Origin: Chryseobacterium sp.
GTDB taxonomy: Bacteria > Bacteroidota > Bacteroidia > Flavobacteriales > Weeksellaceae
Assembly (NCBI RefSeq): GCF_019236175.1
Contig: NZ_JAFAJM010000015.1
Coordinates: 207,479 to 271,478, forward strand
Length of the DNA stretch: 64,000 nt
Direction: 5' to 3'
The notes under the pieces were generated by a model. It was given only the letters and a program-made list of their open reading frames with translations. It had not been told where the DNA came from and ran no database searches. Positions 15,014-23,048 of the stretch are shown one piece after another. Position 1 is the first letter of the stretch. Every line of letters starts with the position of its first letter. The position numbers and the translations under genes are program-made.

Positions 15014-16513
15014 TTAATTGAATAATTCTACCTCCTCTCCTTTTCCTACCGGATATTCTTCTGTGAAACATCCGAAACAGTGATTGGAAGACCCTAAAAT
15101 CTCTTTCAGGTTGTCAATACTTAAAAATTCTAAAGAATCAACACCTAAATAATTTTTAAGTTCTTCTGTAGACATATTGGCTGAGATCAGATCATCTTTT
15201 GAAGGAGTATCGATTCCCAGATAACAAGGAGCAATAATAGGTGGAGAAACACTTCTGAAGTGGATTTCCTTCACTCCTGCATCTTTTAAGATTTTAACCA
15301 GTCTCTTTGATGTAGTTCCACGAACAATAGAATCATCAATAATCACTACCCTCTTATCTTTCATTTCAGAAATAATAGGGTTTAGTTTCAGATTAACGAC
15401 TCTTTCTCTCATTTCCTGGGTAGGAACAATGAAACTCCTTCCTATATATCTGTTTTTGATCAGTACAGGACGGAAAGGTATTCCGGAAGCTTTCGAGAAT
15501 CCAATAGCAGCCGGAACTCCGGAATCCGGAACCCCAATTACCAAATCAGCTTCTACCGGTGCCTGTTCCCAGATTTTCTCACCTGATTTTTCCCTGATTT
15601 CATATACATTAATATTTTCTAACGTAGAGTCGGGTCTTGCGAAATAGATATATTCGAAAGAGCAGATTCTCTGCTTACCTTTTGCTTCATCCATCATATA
15701 AGAATGAAGTTTTCCGGGTTCGTTTTCATTGGTATAGATGATCTCTCCGGGAAGAATATCACGTACATACTGAGCACCTACAGCGTCCAAGGCCACAGAC
15801 TCGGAAGCCACTACATATGATCTCTCATCAATAGCTCCCAAAACCAAAGGACGGATTCCGTTGAAATCTCTGAAGGCAAAGAATTTGTTTCTTGTCATTC
15901 CCACAACAGAATATGCTCCCTCAATCTTCTCCATTGTAGCTTTAATTGCTCCTCGAAGTCCCAAATCAAGGTTTTTCTGAATCAGTCTTAAAATAACTTC
16001 CGAATCGGAAGTTGCTCTGAAAACCACACCTTCAGCTTCTAATTCAGCTTTTAGCTCTTTCGCATTGGTAAGGTTACCGTTGTGTGCTATAGAAAGTATA
16101 ATCTGGTCATATTCGTTTTTCGCGAAAAATGGCTGAAAATTATATTTCTTCTTGTCTCCTGCAGTCGTATAACGGGTATGTCCGATTGCAGAATTTCCCA
16201 TAAAAGTTTCAGGTTCCTGAATATCTTTATAAACGTCCAAAACCAATCCTTCATCTTTCATATTGGTAATTCTCCCTTCTTTTAAAACGGAAATACCACA
16301 AGCCTCCTGTCCTCTGTGCTGTAATGCAAAAAGGCCAAACTGTGAAAGAGAAAACGTATCCAGATCATTATCCGAATACAGTCCGAAAATCCCACACTCT
16401 TCATTAGGAGCATCCAGTCTTTCCTCTTCCTGAGTTCTGAAAAGATTTCTTCCGTAAGGCTGGTCTTTAAACTGTTTTAAATATTCACTTTTATGAATGT
16501 CTAAACTTTTCAT
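15014..16513 (-). CDS. purF: Amidophosphoribosyltransferase
   Basis: 499 residues. First committed step of purine synthesis: PRPP plus glutamine to phosphoribosylamine. The N-terminal nucleophile cysteine is Cys40 in NEECGIFGLY, so the first 39 residues are a propeptide to be removed. The glutaminase domain (ALQHRGQEACGI, GHTRYTTAG) is followed by a PRTase domain with the PRPP loop VVIIDDSIVRGTTSKR. The C-terminal HCFGCF pair, with cysteines in CSFEYIYFARP and APCYLGID, fits the Fe-S-containing Bacillus-type enzyme. purC lies directly upstream on the same strand. Confidence 0.97.
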   Translation of the reverse strand: MKSLDIHKSEYLKQFKDQPYGRNLFRTQEEERLDAPNEECGIFGLYSDNDLDTFSLSQFGLFALQHRGQEACGISVLKEGRITNMKDEGLVLDVYKDIQEPETFMGNSAIGHTRYTTAGDKKKYNFQPFFAKNEYDQIILSIAHNGNLTNAKELKAELEAEGVVFRATSDSEVILRLIQKNLDLGLRGAIKATMEKIEGAYSVVGMTRNKFFAFRDFNGIRPLVLGAIDERSYVVASESVALDAVGAQYVRDILPGEIIYTNENEPGKLHSYMMDEAKGKQRICSFEYIYFARPDSTLENINVYEIREKSGEKIWEQAPVEADLVIGVPDSGVPAAIGFSKASGIPFRPVLIKNRYIGRSFIVPTQEMRERVVNLKLNPIISEMKDKRVVIIDDSIVRGTTSKRLVKILKDAGVKEIHFRSVSPPIIAPCYLGIDTPSKDDLISANMSTEELKNYLGVDSLEFLSIDNLKEILGSSNHCFGCFTEEYPVGKGEEVELFN

Positions 16514-16653
16514 TTTTTCTAATTGTAGATCTTAGAAGTCAGATTTCAGATTTCAGACTAAAAACCAACTTCAAATTTTAATTTTTGTTTTAAACTAACA
16601 AAGTATTTTTCAGTGCTAATATCTAAAAAAATCTGATATCCAGCATCTGAATC

Positions 16654-17376
16654 TTATTTTCCAAGTAAGTTTTTAAGACGGTTATAGATTTCAACATAAG
16701 CCTCAGTTACTTCTCCTAAGTCTCTTCTGAATCTGTCTTTGTCTAATTTCTTCATGGTATCTTTATCCCAAAGTCTGCATGTATCAGGAGAAATTTCGTC
16801 AGCTAAGATAATCTCACCATCTGAAGTTTTACCTAATTCAATTTTGAAATCTACCAGGATAATGTTGATTTTGTCAAACAGATCGATAAGGATTTCGTTG
16901 ATATCTGAAGTCAGTTCGTACATTTCGTCAAGCTCTTCGTAAGTAGCTGCTCCTAAGAAAACGGCATGGTGATCGTTGATAAGCGGATCTCCCAATTCGT
17001 CTTTTTTGTAGCAGATATCAAAAATAGTTACCGGAGACTTGATTCCTTCTTCCACACCCAGTCTTTGTGCCATACTTCCCGCAGAATAGTTTCTTACCAC
17101 CATTTCCAAAGGAATGATAGATACTTTTCTTACCAACTGTTCTCTTTCATCCAGTTGTTTAATGAAATGAGTTTTGATTCCTTTTTCATTCAAATATTCA
17201 AAGATAAGAGTAGTGATGGCGTTGTTCATCTCTCCTTTCAGGTCAACCTGACCTTTCTTTTGAGCATTAAATGCTGTAGCATCGTCTTTGAAACGTACTA
17301 CCACTTCATCAGGATTATCGGTTGCAAATACTTGTTTCGCTTTACCCTCGTACAACATTTCTTTCTTTTGACTCAT
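16654..17376 (-). CDS. purC: Phosphoribosylaminoimidazole-succinocarboxamide synthase
   Basis: 240 residues, normal length for SAICAR synthase, which joins aspartate to CAIR with ATP. Signature blocks: [12 protein letters not shown] at the start, FKDDATAFN, the aspartate/CAIR-binding [10 protein letters not shown] and the C-terminal [14 protein letters not shown]. purF follows 140 bases downstream on the same strand, so both may share one mRNA, though the gap could hold a separate promoter. Confidence 0.97.
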   Translation of the reverse strand: MSQKKEMLYEGKAKQVFATDNPDEVVVRFKDDATAFNAQKKGQVDLKGEMNNAITTLIFEYLNEKGIKTHFIKQLDEREQLVRKVSIIPLEMVVRNYSAGSMAQRLGVEEGIKSPVTIFDICYKKDELGDPLINDHHAVFLGAATYEELDEMYELTSDINEILIDLFDKINIILVDFKIELGKTSDGEIILADEISPDTCRLWDKDTMKKLDKDRFRRDLGEVTEAYVEIYNRLKNLLGK

Positions 17377-17413
17377 AATTTTTACTTTCTAAATTGTAGT
17401 TAGATTTATTGAT

Positions 17414-18109
17414 TTACTTTATTATTATTCCTGTTAAGACAGCCAGTCCAAAACTCAGCAGTGTACCAATTAATACATATTCTGTAAGTTTTCTCTGTTT
17501 TGCCTGTGCAAGGTCGCTGAATCTGAAAACAGATTTGGCAGCTACCATGAAACCTACGCCTTCCCAATGATTCACCATAATAAAAGTGAAAACCAGCAGG
17601 CGTTCTAAAATTCCGATATATTTTCCCGCACTCGTTAAAGATTCGGTTTGGATATTGTTTGGGCCATCAGGAGCAGGGGTCCATGATGACAATAAGATCT
17701 TGATAAAAATAGAGGCAGGAGTCGTAAGGAGCAATGCTGCCATTATAATCTTTAGAAACTCCTGATTTTTTAAAAAACTGAAATTAAATTCTCCGAAATA
17801 AAAAGAAATCCCCAGAATGACCAAAACATGTAATAGCTGATCAATAAAAAACCATCTTTTCTTTGTTTTAACATTCTGAAAACGAAGTTTAGCGGCATCA
17901 ATCATATAATGAGAAACACCCACTAAAGCCGCCACCCACCAAAGCGCTGCATCCCAAAGGAAAACAAAGCTTAATACCGTGTGAATCAGAATATGAAAGT
18001 ATAAAAACTTACTTTTCAGTTTATGGTTTTCCTTATCTGCAACCCAAGAGTCTGGCTGAAGAACAAAATCTCCGAGTAGATGTGCCAATATGAGTTTGAT
18101 AAAGATCAT
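17414..18109 (-). CDS. DUF3307 membrane protein
   Basis: 231 residues from the ATG at 18109, one base after the stop of the SatD gene (TAG-C-ATG), which sets the start. It begins IFIKLILAHLLGDFVLQPDSW, the DUF3307 hallmark with His and Asp in a membrane helix. There are roughly five to six hydrophobic segments, including a late FIMVNHWEGVGFMVAAKSVFRF with charged residues. No catalytic family is known. Translational coupling with SatD implies a joint function: SatD-like sensor or cyclase plus membrane partner (inference). Confidence 0.8.
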   Translation of the reverse strand: MIFIKLILAHLLGDFVLQPDSWVADKENHKLKSKFLYFHILIHTVLSFVFLWDAALWWVAALVGVSHYMIDAAKLRFQNVKTKKRWFFIDQLLHVLVILGISFYFGEFNFSFLKNQEFLKIIMAALLLTTPASIFIKILLSSWTPAPDGPNNIQTESLTSAGKYIGILERLLVFTFIMVNHWEGVGFMVAAKSVFRFSDLAQAKQRKLTEYVLIGTLLSFGLAVLTGIIIK

Positions 18110-18110
18110 G

Positions 18111-18716
18111 CTATAGTTCTGAGATTTTCTTTCTAAAATATTGGTTGGTTTCCACGATGAGCTCATAGTTGGCTCGTTTCAGTCTCTGGCTTACCGAAGA
18201 CTGTGAAATAGCAAATTTCCTGGCAAGATCTTCCTGAGTGATATCCTGATTCATAATCATTTCATGAATGATTTCCGAGGTAGCCATGGTCCAGTTATCA
18301 AAATCTTTTGAAGACCATTTTAAAAGGATATTAAGATCTCTGTCAACAGAATCGTTGGAAGTTTTTATCGCCACAGTATGGCCGTCATTTTTCAGATCAT
18401 TAAGTAATCTTCCGGAATATACATAAGCCGTACCATTGGATTCCGTGATTTTTTCAGAAGAAAAACTTTCCTCACCAATTCCAATAGCCATTCTTACATC
18501 TAAATTTTCCTGACTTTTAATAAGAGATTTGATAGCTATAAAATGCCAGAAAACATCATCAATTCTACACTTGAATTGAAATTCGTCTCCTCTGTAGATT
18601 TCCCATGTCTGAGGACTGATCCCCCAGTTATCGAGAAGATTTTTAAGCCTGGTAATCCAGACTTCCGTGTCCGCATGCTGTGAATTTATAATATCACCGG
18701 TAATGACCGCTATCAT
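18111..18716 (-). CDS. SatD-family protein with C-terminal helix-turn-helix
   Basis: 201 residues. The N-terminal half has IAVITGDIINSQ (Asp8 after a first beta strand) and a hairpin EIYRGDEFQF (Gly43-Asp44-Glu45-Phe46), placed like the metal-binding residues of GGDEF/palm-type nucleotidyl cyclases; this resemblance is my reading, not an established activity. The C-terminal part (about 155-185, ITQEDLARKFAISQSSVSQRLKRA) is a clear HTH. The gene is coupled to DUF3307 downstream. Its promoter carries two copies of ATAAG-N8-CTTAT, so it probably represses itself. Confidence 0.75.
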   Translation of the reverse strand: MIAVITGDIINSQHADTEVWITRLKNLLDNWGISPQTWEIYRGDEFQFKCRIDDVFWHFIAIKSLIKSQENLDVRMAIGIGEESFSSEKITESNGTAYVYSGRLLNDLKNDGHTVAIKTSNDSVDRDLNILLKWSSKDFDNWTMATSEIIHEMIMNQDITQEDLARKFAISQSSVSQRLKRANYELIVETNQYFRKKISEL

Positions 18717-18720
18717 CCTG

Positions 18721-18728
18721 CAAATATA
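18721..18728 (-). promoter_or_regulatory. -7 promoter box of the SatD/DUF3307 operon
   Basis: Reads TATATTTG on the minus strand, four bases upstream of the start codon, so the mRNA would be nearly leaderless. The box overlaps the first operator. Confidence 0.6.
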
Positions 18729-18745
18729 AGCATAATTACTTATAA
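18724..18745. promoter_or_regulatory. Operator copy 1: ATATAAG-N8-CTTATAA
   Basis: Inverted repeat ATAAG (18726-18730) / CTTAT (18739-18743) with an 8-base spacer, lying across the -7 box of the SatD gene. The same arrangement recurs 29 bases away. Confidence 0.55.
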
Positions 18746-18752
18746 ATAAAAA

Positions 18753-18774
18753 ATATAAGCAGAAACCCTTATAG
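18753..18774. promoter_or_regulatory. Operator copy 2: ATATAAG-N8-CTTATAG
   Basis: Inverted repeat ATAAG (18755-18759) / CTTAT (18768-18772), same 8-base spacer and same flanks as copy 1, in the -33 region or just upstream. A further half-site CTTATAT lies at 18797-18803. Confidence 0.55.
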
Positions 18775-18906
18775 ATAATGATTATTAGTCAATCTGCTTA
18801 TATCGATGATGTCCTAAATATGAGGTTTTTAAGGCTTTGATCAGGAAATAAATACCAATTTTCCTGACCTGCTTTCACTCCACTTTTCTTTTTTTTTATC
18901 ATCAGA

Positions 18907-18991
18907 AGCTGTTTCCCGCTATCCGCTCATACTCCTCGTCTCCATCCCGAAATCCGGGCTTACTGCGGGGTAACCGCTCCTATCGGGGCTA
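18907..18991. repeat. Flavobacterial-type intergenic repeat element
   Basis: About 85 bases running from AGCTGTTTCCCGCTATCCGC to CCGCTCCTATCGGGGCTA, far more GC-rich than its surroundings. From memory, similar sequences (gctatccgctc ... ctatcggggcta) are scattered between genes of Flavobacterium and Chryseobacterium. It contains the internal inverted piece CCCGAAATCCGGG. I see one copy in this window, so the repeat nature rests on recall. Confidence 0.5.
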
Positions 18992-19060
18992 AGAAAAAAT
19001 CAGAGTAGAGACAAACAACACAGCCATGATGATCCTCCGGGATCTCTTATCATAAATAAA

Positions 19061-19090
19061 CGAGACAGATTTTAAAAACCTGCCTCGCTT
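19061..19090 (-). terminator. Terminator after the secreted nuclease gene
   Basis: On the minus strand CGAGGCAG-loop-CTGTCTCG (one bulged or mispaired position) followed by a T-rich stretch, about 30 bases after the stop. Confidence 0.6.
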
Positions 19091-19118
19091 AGTCGATATC
19101 AATATTATTTTTTTCTTT

Positions 19119-20996
19119 CTATTTTTTAATAAACTGATGTACTTTCCCATCAAGCTTTAAGAAGTAAGATCCGGCCGGAAGGCTCTGTACGGAAATACTT
19201 TTCTTATTTCTGAACGGATCCTTTTCAGTATAGATCACTCTTCCTGAAAAGTCAATAATCTGCACCGTCCCTATTTTCTCTGTTGCTCCGTTTACATACA
19301 GATTGTCATTAACCGGATTCGGATAAATTTTAAATTCTTTAGACGAGGTAATCAGTTCACCCGTTGACAAAGTCCCGCCTAAATTTTGACAATAATTGGC
19401 AGGGTAAGAATCCCACTCGCTGATATTGAATGTGCTGGCCGGCTGATTTACCGCAGGTTTTCTGTACAATGAAACATTTCCTAAAGCAGAAGTATTACTT
19501 TGGTTTCTTACACCAATAGCATCCACTGTACTGTTTTTGTATCTCAGTTCCAGATACTGACTCCCTGTAAATGTCATTTGCGGAGCCGCTGTTACAAATT
19601 TCGCCTGATCATTGGTGTAACATGAGAAACTGGCCGCTGGATTTAAAATGACAAATGACTCATTATTCTGTACAATTCCATCCAACTCATAAGGAGCCGG
19701 GAAATAATAAGTACCCCCACTACCCGGATATTGTATAGAGAGCCTGTAATCACTCAGCTTGACCGGATGGCCGGTTTTATTCGTTACTTCAATTCCTTTA
19801 TTATTAGATGACCCCTTTAAATATTTTGAAACATACAGATCTTTAGCATATACATCAGAAGCCAGCGTTGTTACGGCAACAGTATTGCTCTCCGGCGAAT
19901 ATAAATATCCGTTATCATAAGCCTTTACTGTAAAATTGTAAGAAGTTGAAGGCGTAAGATGATCAATACTTATGGAAGTATTTTTTGTTGTCCCCACCAA
20001 GGTTCCGTTCTGATAAATCTGATAGCCGATAACATCTGTATCAGATCCGGGAGTCCAGCTTAAAGTAGTAAAATAAGCACTATTCTGAACAGACATAAGG
20101 TTTGAAGGCGCCTGAGGAGCTATAGCATCCGGAGCCTGCCCCCAGATGGCATTCACCCATGAAGGATTATCAATAAACGGGTTTCTGTTTTTCTGGATAC
20201 CATATACCGTATTGTTCCTGTCAATCTCACGTTGAGAAACAGGGTCCTGCTGATGCCACTGTAGAAGCATCGCAATATAAGCCGGTTCAAATGCCCTCTC
20301 TTCAGTACCATCCAGAGGATTAGTATCCGATGCGGGATTTGCACTATTATTAAAATTGAATGTTCCTAATTTCCCTTCATATCTGACAGCAAAATAGAGT
20401 AAACTCCTGGCCACATCCCCTTTAAACTCATTTATAGGTTCATACACCCTTCCTGTGTACACCCATCCCGGAATAGCACTTTTGCCAATCTTGGAGGTAT
20501 TGGTAAAGGTATAATACACATTGGACGCGGTGGTAGTGGAAATACCATAAGGATAATTACTTCTCAGCTGATTAATTTTTGCATCCGTAGGAATGACATA
20601 AAACAAATCAGAATACATCGGATAGTTGCTGTAAAAAGTACTTTGCGGCATCATATGCTCTCTGTTCCAGCCGTCCCCTTCCGCTGATGCACTTCCGATC
20701 ATCTGAGTGCTGTCGTATTCATATGCATCCGGCCCAGTAGGAATTTCAGAATAAATATCCAGCAGAAGCGTCGTATTAGAAGCATCATGATCATAGTAAA
20801 CATCAAGATCGGTCTGGTTATAAAGATTCTGAAGGTCACTATAATTCCAGTTGATATTTTTTTCAGCAATAATATCATGGAGTTTCGATTTCAGTGCATA
20901 ACCTGTCAATCCTGCAGTTCCGCTATAATATCCGGCAGGAGCCTGAGCAGAAATATAAGAGGATATCAAAATAATAGGAAGTAGAATTTTTTTCAT
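19119..20996 (-). CDS. Secreted endonuclease I family nuclease with FN3 and T9SS sorting domain
   Basis: 625 residues. The signal peptide ends at SSYISAQ. Residues about 20-280 are an endonuclease I (His-Me finger) domain: WNREHMMPQSTF with the catalytic His, then DLFYVIPTDAKINQLRSNYPYG. An FN3 domain follows (APSNLMSVQNS ... SYNFTVKAYD, about 290-375), then a lamin-tail-like segment (YLKGSSNNKGIEVTNKTG). A type A T9SS domain (KIYPNPVNDNLYV ... GSYFLKL) ends the protein. It probably degrades extracellular DNA or RNA for nutrient gain. Single-gene unit. Confidence 0.92.
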   Translation of the reverse strand: MKKILLPIILISSYISAQAPAGYYSGTAGLTGYALKSKLHDIIAEKNINWNYSDLQNLYNQTDLDVYYDHDASNTTLLLDIYSEIPTGPDAYEYDSTQMIGSASAEGDGWNREHMMPQSTFYSNYPMYSDLFYVIPTDAKINQLRSNYPYGISTTTASNVYYTFTNTSKIGKSAIPGWVYTGRVYEPINEFKGDVARSLLYFAVRYEGKLGTFNFNNSANPASDTNPLDGTEERAFEPAYIAMLLQWHQQDPVSQREIDRNNTVYGIQKNRNPFIDNPSWVNAIWGQAPDAIAPQAPSNLMSVQNSAYFTTLSWTPGSDTDVIGYQIYQNGTLVGTTKNTSISIDHLTPSTSYNFTVKAYDNGYLYSPESNTVAVTTLASDVYAKDLYVSKYLKGSSNNKGIEVTNKTGHPVKLSDYRLSIQYPGSGGTYYFPAPYELDGIVQNNESFVILNPAASFSCYTNDQAKFVTAAPQMTFTGSQYLELRYKNSTVDAIGVRNQSNTSALGNVSLYRKPAVNQPASTFNISEWDSYPANYCQNLGGTLSTGELITSSKEFKIYPNPVNDNLYVNGATEKIGTVQIIDFSGRVIYTEKDPFRNKKSISVQSLPAGSYFLKLDGKVHQFIKK

Positions 20997-21160
20997 ACCT
21001 TAAAAATTGGGCGACTAAAATAGTAAAATAAAACACTTAATATTTAGAATATTTTATTACGAAAACGTTAATTTTAATAATATAAAAAATTGAAATCTAA
21101 TACAGTTGCCGCCAAAACACTATGGCTAAAATAATTTTTTTGGCTTTCCGTCAATTTAAT

Positions 21161-21168
21161 TATCTTTG
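21161..21168 (+). promoter_or_regulatory. -7 promoter box of the acyl-CoA dehydrogenase gene
   Basis: TATCTTTG, 19 bases before the ATG at 21188, with TTTTTTGG about 20 bases further upstream as a -33 candidate. It lies inside the upstream open frame that begins at 21122 and so argues for the later start. Confidence 0.7.
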
Positions 21169-21187
21169 GGAACTAACTATTATCTAT

Positions 21188-22327
21188 ATGAATACAGAGA
21201 CTATTGACAACATCAAAATGATAGCGGAGACAGCTAGAGAATTTGCAGAAAAGAATATCCGACCGAATATTATGGAGTGGGATGAAAGCCAGACTTTTCC
21301 AAAAGATCTTTTCCACCAGCTAGGTGAGATGGGATTTATGGGAATTGTCGTTCCTGAACAATACGGCGGTTCCGGCTTAGGATATCATGAATATGTTGCC
21401 ATTCTGGACGAAATCTCTCAGGTAGATCCTTCTATTGGTCTTTCTGTAGCAGCACACAACTCTCTTTGTACCAACCATATTTATGAATTTGGAAATGAAG
21501 AACAGAGACATAAATGGCTTCCTCAGCTAGCTTCCGGAAAAGTAATCGGAGCGTGGGGATTAACAGAACATAATACAGGGTCCGATTCAGGAGGCATGTC
21601 CACCACTGCTGTAAAAGATGGTGATGAGTGGATCATCAACGGAGCTAAGAACTTTATTACCCATGCTATTTCCGGAGATATCGCTGTTGTAATGACAAGA
21701 ACTGGTGAAAAAGGAGCCAAAAACAACTCTACGGCTTTTGTTTTAGAAAAAGGAATGCCCGGTTTCACTTCAGGAAAAAAAGAAAATAAATTAGGAATGC
21801 GTGCTTCAGAAACGGCAGAATTGATTTTTGACAATGTGCGTGTACCAGATTCTCACCGATTAGGAGAAGTTGGAGAAGGTTTCAAACAAGCCATGAAAGT
21901 ATTGGATGGAGGTAGAATTTCAATTGCCGCATTAAGTTTAGGTACTGCAAGAGGCGCTTATAAAGCTGCTCTAAAATATGCTAAAGAAAGACATCAGTTT
22001 GGAAAAGCAATTGCAGAATTCCAGGCAATCAACTTCATGCTTGCTGATATGGCTACAGAAATTGATGCTGCTGAACTTTTGATCCAAAAAGCTTCTACTT
22101 TGAAAAATGCTAAGCAAAAAATGACAAAAGAAGGAGCAATGGCTAAATTATATGCTTCTGAAGCCTGTGTAAGAATTGCTAATAATGCAGTTCAGATTTT
22201 CGGAGGATATGGATATACAAAAGACTTCCCTGCTGAAAAATATTATAGAGATTCTAAACTTTGTACTATTGGTGAAGGTACTTCTGAAATCCAGAGACTG
22301 GTAATCGGAAGAGATATTACAAAATAA
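21188..22327 (+). CDS. Acyl-CoA dehydrogenase
   Basis: 379 residues from the ATG at 21188 (usual ACAD length is about 380); the in-frame ATG at 21122 lies upstream of the promoter box. FAD enzyme of fatty-acid or branched-chain acyl-CoA oxidation. Visible blocks: GAWGLTEHNTGSDSGGM (flavin contact), ITHAISGDIAVVMTRTG, KLGMRASETAELIFDNVRVP, and near the end QIFGGYGYTKDFPAEKYYRD and IGEGTSEIQRLVIGR, where the Glu of GEGTSEIQ is the short-chain-type catalytic base. The substrate is not fixed by sequence. The DinB gene 18 bases downstream may be co-transcribed. Confidence 0.93.
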   Translation: MNTETIDNIKMIAETAREFAEKNIRPNIMEWDESQTFPKDLFHQLGEMGFMGIVVPEQYGGSGLGYHEYVAILDEISQVDPSIGLSVAAHNSLCTNHIYEFGNEEQRHKWLPQLASGKVIGAWGLTEHNTGSDSGGMSTTAVKDGDEWIINGAKNFITHAISGDIAVVMTRTGEKGAKNNSTAFVLEKGMPGFTSGKKENKLGMRASETAELIFDNVRVPDSHRLGEVGEGFKQAMKVLDGGRISIAALSLGTARGAYKAALKYAKERHQFGKAIAEFQAINFMLADMATEIDAAELLIQKASTLKNAKQKMTKEGAMAKLYASEACVRIANNAVQIFGGYGYTKDFPAEKYYRDSKLCTIGEGTSEIQRLVIGRDITK

Positions 22328-22345
22328 CTTTAACCTTACATACAA

Positions 22346-22843
22346 ATGATTAAACAGGCACTTTTAGGTGAATTTCTGCATGAAGCAGAAAACACACGGA
22401 AAATTCTACAAGCAATTCCTGACAGCGCCTTAGACTGGAAACCGTCCGAAAAAAACTGGACAACAGGCCAGCTAGCCTCTCATATTGCAGAAGTTTACAA
22501 CTGGTACGAACCCACTTTCAATCAGGATATTTTTGATATGGGCAAGTATGAGTATGATAAAGGGGATATTTCAAAAGCCGAAAATATTCTCGCAAAATTT
22601 GAAGAAAATGCAGCCAAAGCACAAAAAGTGCTGGAAGAGTCTGATGAAAGCCGTTATTTCAATGAATGGAAAATGGAAATGAATGGAAATGTTCTTTTTC
22701 CTCCCTCTCCGAAAATTCAGGTAGTCAGAGGATTTTTGTGTAATCATTTGTACCATCACAGAGGTGAGCTTGTTGTTTATTTAAGATCAACAGGAAATAA
22801 GGTTCCCGGACTTTATGGCCCTACTGCGGATGATAAAATGTAA
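22346..22843 (+). CDS. DinB family protein
   Basis: 165 residues. Four-helix DinB-type fold: the first His in GQLASHIAEVYNWY (about 46-59) and the C-terminal NHLYHHRGELVVYLR pair give the three-His metal site. Relatives include thiol-dependent transferases and hydrolases; the role here is unknown. The C-terminal KVPGLYGPTADD is typical of a DinB subgroup common in Bacteroidota. It follows the acyl-CoA dehydrogenase by 18 bases and is closed by a terminator. Confidence 0.85.
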   Translation: MIKQALLGEFLHEAENTRKILQAIPDSALDWKPSEKNWTTGQLASHIAEVYNWYEPTFNQDIFDMGKYEYDKGDISKAENILAKFEENAAKAQKVLEESDESRYFNEWKMEMNGNVLFPPSPKIQVVRGFLCNHLYHHRGELVVYLRSTGNKVPGLYGPTADDKM

Positions 22844-22870
22844 CTAGAAATTAATTTATTTTATAAATTG

Positions 22871-22906
22871 GAAATGACATACGCCTTCATGTATGTCATT
22901 TTTCTT
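22871..22906 (+). terminator. Terminator after the DinB gene
   Basis: 11-bp stem AAATGACATAC / GTATGTCATTT with T run. Confidence 0.85.
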
Positions 22907-23011
22907 TTTAATACTAATAGTTTCAAACATATTCAATGTATTGCATAATATTTTAAACAAATAGTCTAAAATATTCTTAAAAATTTTTGTTTTTCGTAAT
23001 ATATTTTTTGT

Positions 23012-23019
23012 TAGCTTTG
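23012..23019 (+). promoter_or_regulatory. -7 promoter box of the reprolysin-like gene
   Basis: TAGCTTTG, a TAnnTTTG match, 29 bases before the ATG, with TTTTTG about 22 bases upstream as a -33 candidate. Confidence 0.6.
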
Positions 23020-23048
23020 ATATTCCACAATCAAACATATATATTAAT

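Larger units (their letters stand above)
18775..19118. other. Gap between SatD operators and the nuclease gene
   Basis: No gene is seen. It holds the SatD half-site at 18797, the GC-rich repeat element at 18907 and the nuclease terminator at 19061. Confidence 0.6.

Noticed and set aside
21122..21187. Upstream in-frame ATG of the acyl-CoA dehydrogenase
   Set aside because: It includes a strong TATCTTTG promoter box at 21161, and the extra residues are not part of the ACAD fold.
22856..23038. 60-codon open frame opposite the reprolysin-like promoter
   Set aside because: It covers the terminator hairpin at 22871 and the TAGCTTTG promoter box, so it is better explained by those signals.
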